From assembly GCA_031266115.1 (NCBI GenBank), contig JAISBQ010000273.1, positions 1 to 6,232 of the forward strand: a DNA stretch of 6,232 bases, written 5' to 3'. Below, piece after piece: positions 4,801 to 6,232 of the stretch; the stretch's first letter is position 1, and the number at the start of each line of letters is the position of its first letter. The stretch is from Bifidobacteriaceae bacterium. Its GTDB lineage: Bacteria > Actinomycetota > Actinomycetes > Actinomycetales > WQXJ01. The notes beneath the pieces were generated by a model. The model ran no database searches. It saw only the letters and a list, made by a program, of their open reading frames with translations, and was not told the origin of the DNA. A program made the translations under genes and the position numbers.

Positions 4801-6232
4801 TTACGTGACGCGCACGGTGCGCCTCGCGGTGACGCCGCCGGCCCGGACCGTGATGGTGGCCCGGCCGTTGGACTTGGCGGTCAAGCGGCCGGCCGCGTCC
4901 ACTGCGGCGACCTTCGGATTGGAACTGGTCCAGCGCGGCACGATCCCGGTTGCTTTGCGATTCGTGGGAGCGGCCGTCAGGGCGAGGCTGTGTCCGGTCT
5001 TCAGGCGCGTGTTCTTCGGGCCGATGGTCAGGCGTCCCGGCTTGACCTTCGCTCCCACCACGATCACCTTGACCCGGAGGGTCCTCCCCTCAGCGCGCAG
5101 GGTCAGGTTCGTGGTGCCCTTCCTCAACGCCTTGATAGTCACCTTGGCAACACGGCCCACGGGAACACGGACGATGCCGGATCGCTTCCCCACCGCGATA
5201 CTCGCCACTTTGAGCTTCGAGGACGTCCAGGTCACCGCCGCCTTGCTCGCGCCGCCGCTGGGGGCCTCACCGATGATGGGGATTGTCACCGAGGCGCCGA
5301 GTACCACCCTGACTGTCGTGATCGGTGCGCGGAGCGCCGCAAGCCGAACTCCGCCGACGAGGGTGCCGGTGCGGGACGGAGGCAGAGCCGGAGCCTCGGA
5401 TGCGCCGTCGGGAACGCCCGGCGCTGCGGGCTTTCCGGGACCACCGGTTGAGGTGGGGGGCGGGGAGGAGGAGGGACCGGCATCGTCGGTGGGCGTGCTG
5501 GAGGGACCGGGCTGGTAGGCCGGATCGAAGAAGGTGGCGAGTTCCACCCATCCGGCTGTCCGGATCGCGGGAGTGAGACCACCGGAGGCGTACTCGTATT
5601 CCACGTAATCGCCCTCATGGCCATCCCAAGGGCCCGTCGGGTCCCCCCAGCGCGCGTCCTGCACATCCTGGGCCGTCAACTGCCTAATCCACTGGCGTGT
5701 CACCCCGCCGCCTGAGGCGACACGGAACAACGCCGGGGAGCGGAACCGGGGGACGGCGGTGGTCGCGAGGGGCTGGGCGGGATCGCCATCGGGGAAGTAG
5801 CGCAGGGACCCGCCCGCGAAGTGGGCGTGCAGACCGGTGAGATAGCCATCCAGGAGGCGTGCGCCTAGGTAGGCGAGGCCGCTCGCGTTCCCCGGTGCGT
5901 CGGAGCCGATGGCGGAGAAGCCGTCGTGAACCCCATCGAACTGGAAATCGAACCACCACAGGGGTTCGCCCGCGGCGTGAGTCTGGGCCGCCGCGACGAC
6001 GTTGCCGATCGCCTCTTTGGAATCCGCACACCACGTGCCCGAGATCAGCACATTGTGCTCACCGGGGGTCTCAAGGACGGCGAAGAGTTCCGGCAATGTC
6101 ACCTGCTTGATGGCGAAATCCTCGGCGAGGGCATCGGCGATTCGGGGCCGGCCGAGAATCGCGCCGAACTTCGCCTGCGCGTAGGCGAACTCGCTGATCT
6201 GGGAGGCGACTGCGGGTGGGTGGGGAGCCGTG
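4801..6232 (-). CDS. Gene 3: thioredoxin-like (Trp-Cys-x-x-Ser) and Big_2 domain protein (5' end beyond window)
   Basis: The frame is open from the right window edge to TAA at 4803-4801: 476 visible residues, no N-terminus. A GTG at 6102 is not the start, because homology to gene 2 unit B continues upstream (QISEFAYAQAKF near visible residues 11-22 matches RSEFDYFATQF). Visible 13-172 form the Trx-like unit: cap motif FAIKQVTLPELFAVL (39-53), strand NVLI, GTWCADS (65-71, Cys68), WWFDFQFDG (92-100), possible cis-Pro P166 in SPALFRV. Cys68 is the only visible cysteine. RQWIR (179-183) starts a segment shared with gene 2 that ends in WVELATFFDPAY. A Pro/Ser/Thr/Gly linker (about 240-293) leads to two Big_2 domains (304-476) that are very basic (about 33 Lys/Arg, 3 Asp/Glu) and end without an LPXTG motif. 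The product is probably secreted, by analogy with gene 2; the signal peptide and any N-terminal module lie outside the window. Function is unknown. Confidence 0.88.
   Translation of the reverse strand, partial: TAPHPPAVASQISEFAYAQAKFGAILGRPRIADALAEDFAIKQVTLPELFAVLETPGEHNVLISGTWCADSKEAIGNVVAAAQTHAAGEPLWWFDFQFDGVHDGFSAIGSDAPGNASGLAYLGARLLDGYLTGLHAHFAGGSLRYFPDGDPAQPLATTAVPRFRSPALFRVASGGGVTRQWIRQLTAQDVQDARWGDPTGPWDGHEGDYVEYEYASGGLTPAIRTAGWVELATFFDPAYQPGPSSTPTDDAGPSSSPPPTSTGGPGKPAAPGVPDGASEAPALPPSRTGTLVGGVRLAALRAPITTVRVVLGASVTIPIIGEAPSGGASKAAVTWTSSKLKVASIAVGKRSGIVRVPVGRVAKVTIKALRKGTTNLTLRAEGRTLRVKVIVVGAKVKPGRLTIGPKNTRLKTGHSLALTAAPTNRKATGIVPRWTSSNPKVAAVDAAGRLTAKSNGRATITVRAGGVTARRTVRVT

Noticed and set aside
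4661..5518. Plus-strand open frame of 285 codons across the gene 3/gene 2 gap and gene 3 tail
   Set aside because: It is antisense to the gene 3 Big_2 tail, has the same shadow composition and no recognisable domain or ribosome binding site.
6100..6102. GTG as the gene 3 start
   Set aside because: The frame is open to the window edge and similarity to gene 2 unit B continues upstream, so the true start lies outside.

Overview
The window is GC-rich (roughly two thirds G+C by eye) with strong third-position G/C bias. Together with an HExxH zinc peptidase fused to bacterial Ig-like (Big_2) domains, this suggests a high-GC Actinomycetota genome. Genus cannot be called; a host- or environment-associated actinomycete is plausible but is inference.

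All coding capacity is on the minus strand, so genes are read from high to low coordinates. Gene 3 (4801-6232) is cut by the right window edge and lacks its N-terminus. Gene 2 (953-4585) is complete, 1210 aa. Gene 1 (1-742) has its start and signal peptide but is cut by the left edge. The gaps are 215 and 210 bases. The 4586-4800 gap holds a GC hairpin and the gene 2 ribosome binding site. The 743-952 gap holds a possible 14-codon upstream reading frame and the gene 1 ribosome binding site. I see no tRNA, rRNA, CRISPR, insertion sequence or clear sigma-70-type promoter.

The three products look like paralogous secreted modular proteins. They share a unit that reads as a thioredoxin-like fold: a helical cap with an hVLxxVTYxxL-type motif, a strand, an active-site loop, a helix, then a strand ending in a VYxFDPxxDG-type motif. 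Gene 2 carries two units in tandem: A has no cysteine and B has Trp-Cys-His-Asn-Ser (C-x-x-S, not C-x-x-C). Gene 3 shows a B-type unit (Trp-Cys-Ala-Asp-Ser). Gene 1 shows a cysteine-less A-type unit and the first residues of what looks like a following B unit. Gene 2 also has an M1 metallopeptidase module in front of the pair. Genes 2 and 3 end with a conserved RQWIR-containing segment, a Pro/Ser/Gly-rich linker and two very basic Big_2 domains, with no LPXTG sorting signal.

Taken together this looks like a cell-surface cluster in which one scaffold (paired Trx-like units plus a basic Ig-like tail) carries different N-terminal modules. The biochemical role of the C-x-x-S units is unknown.
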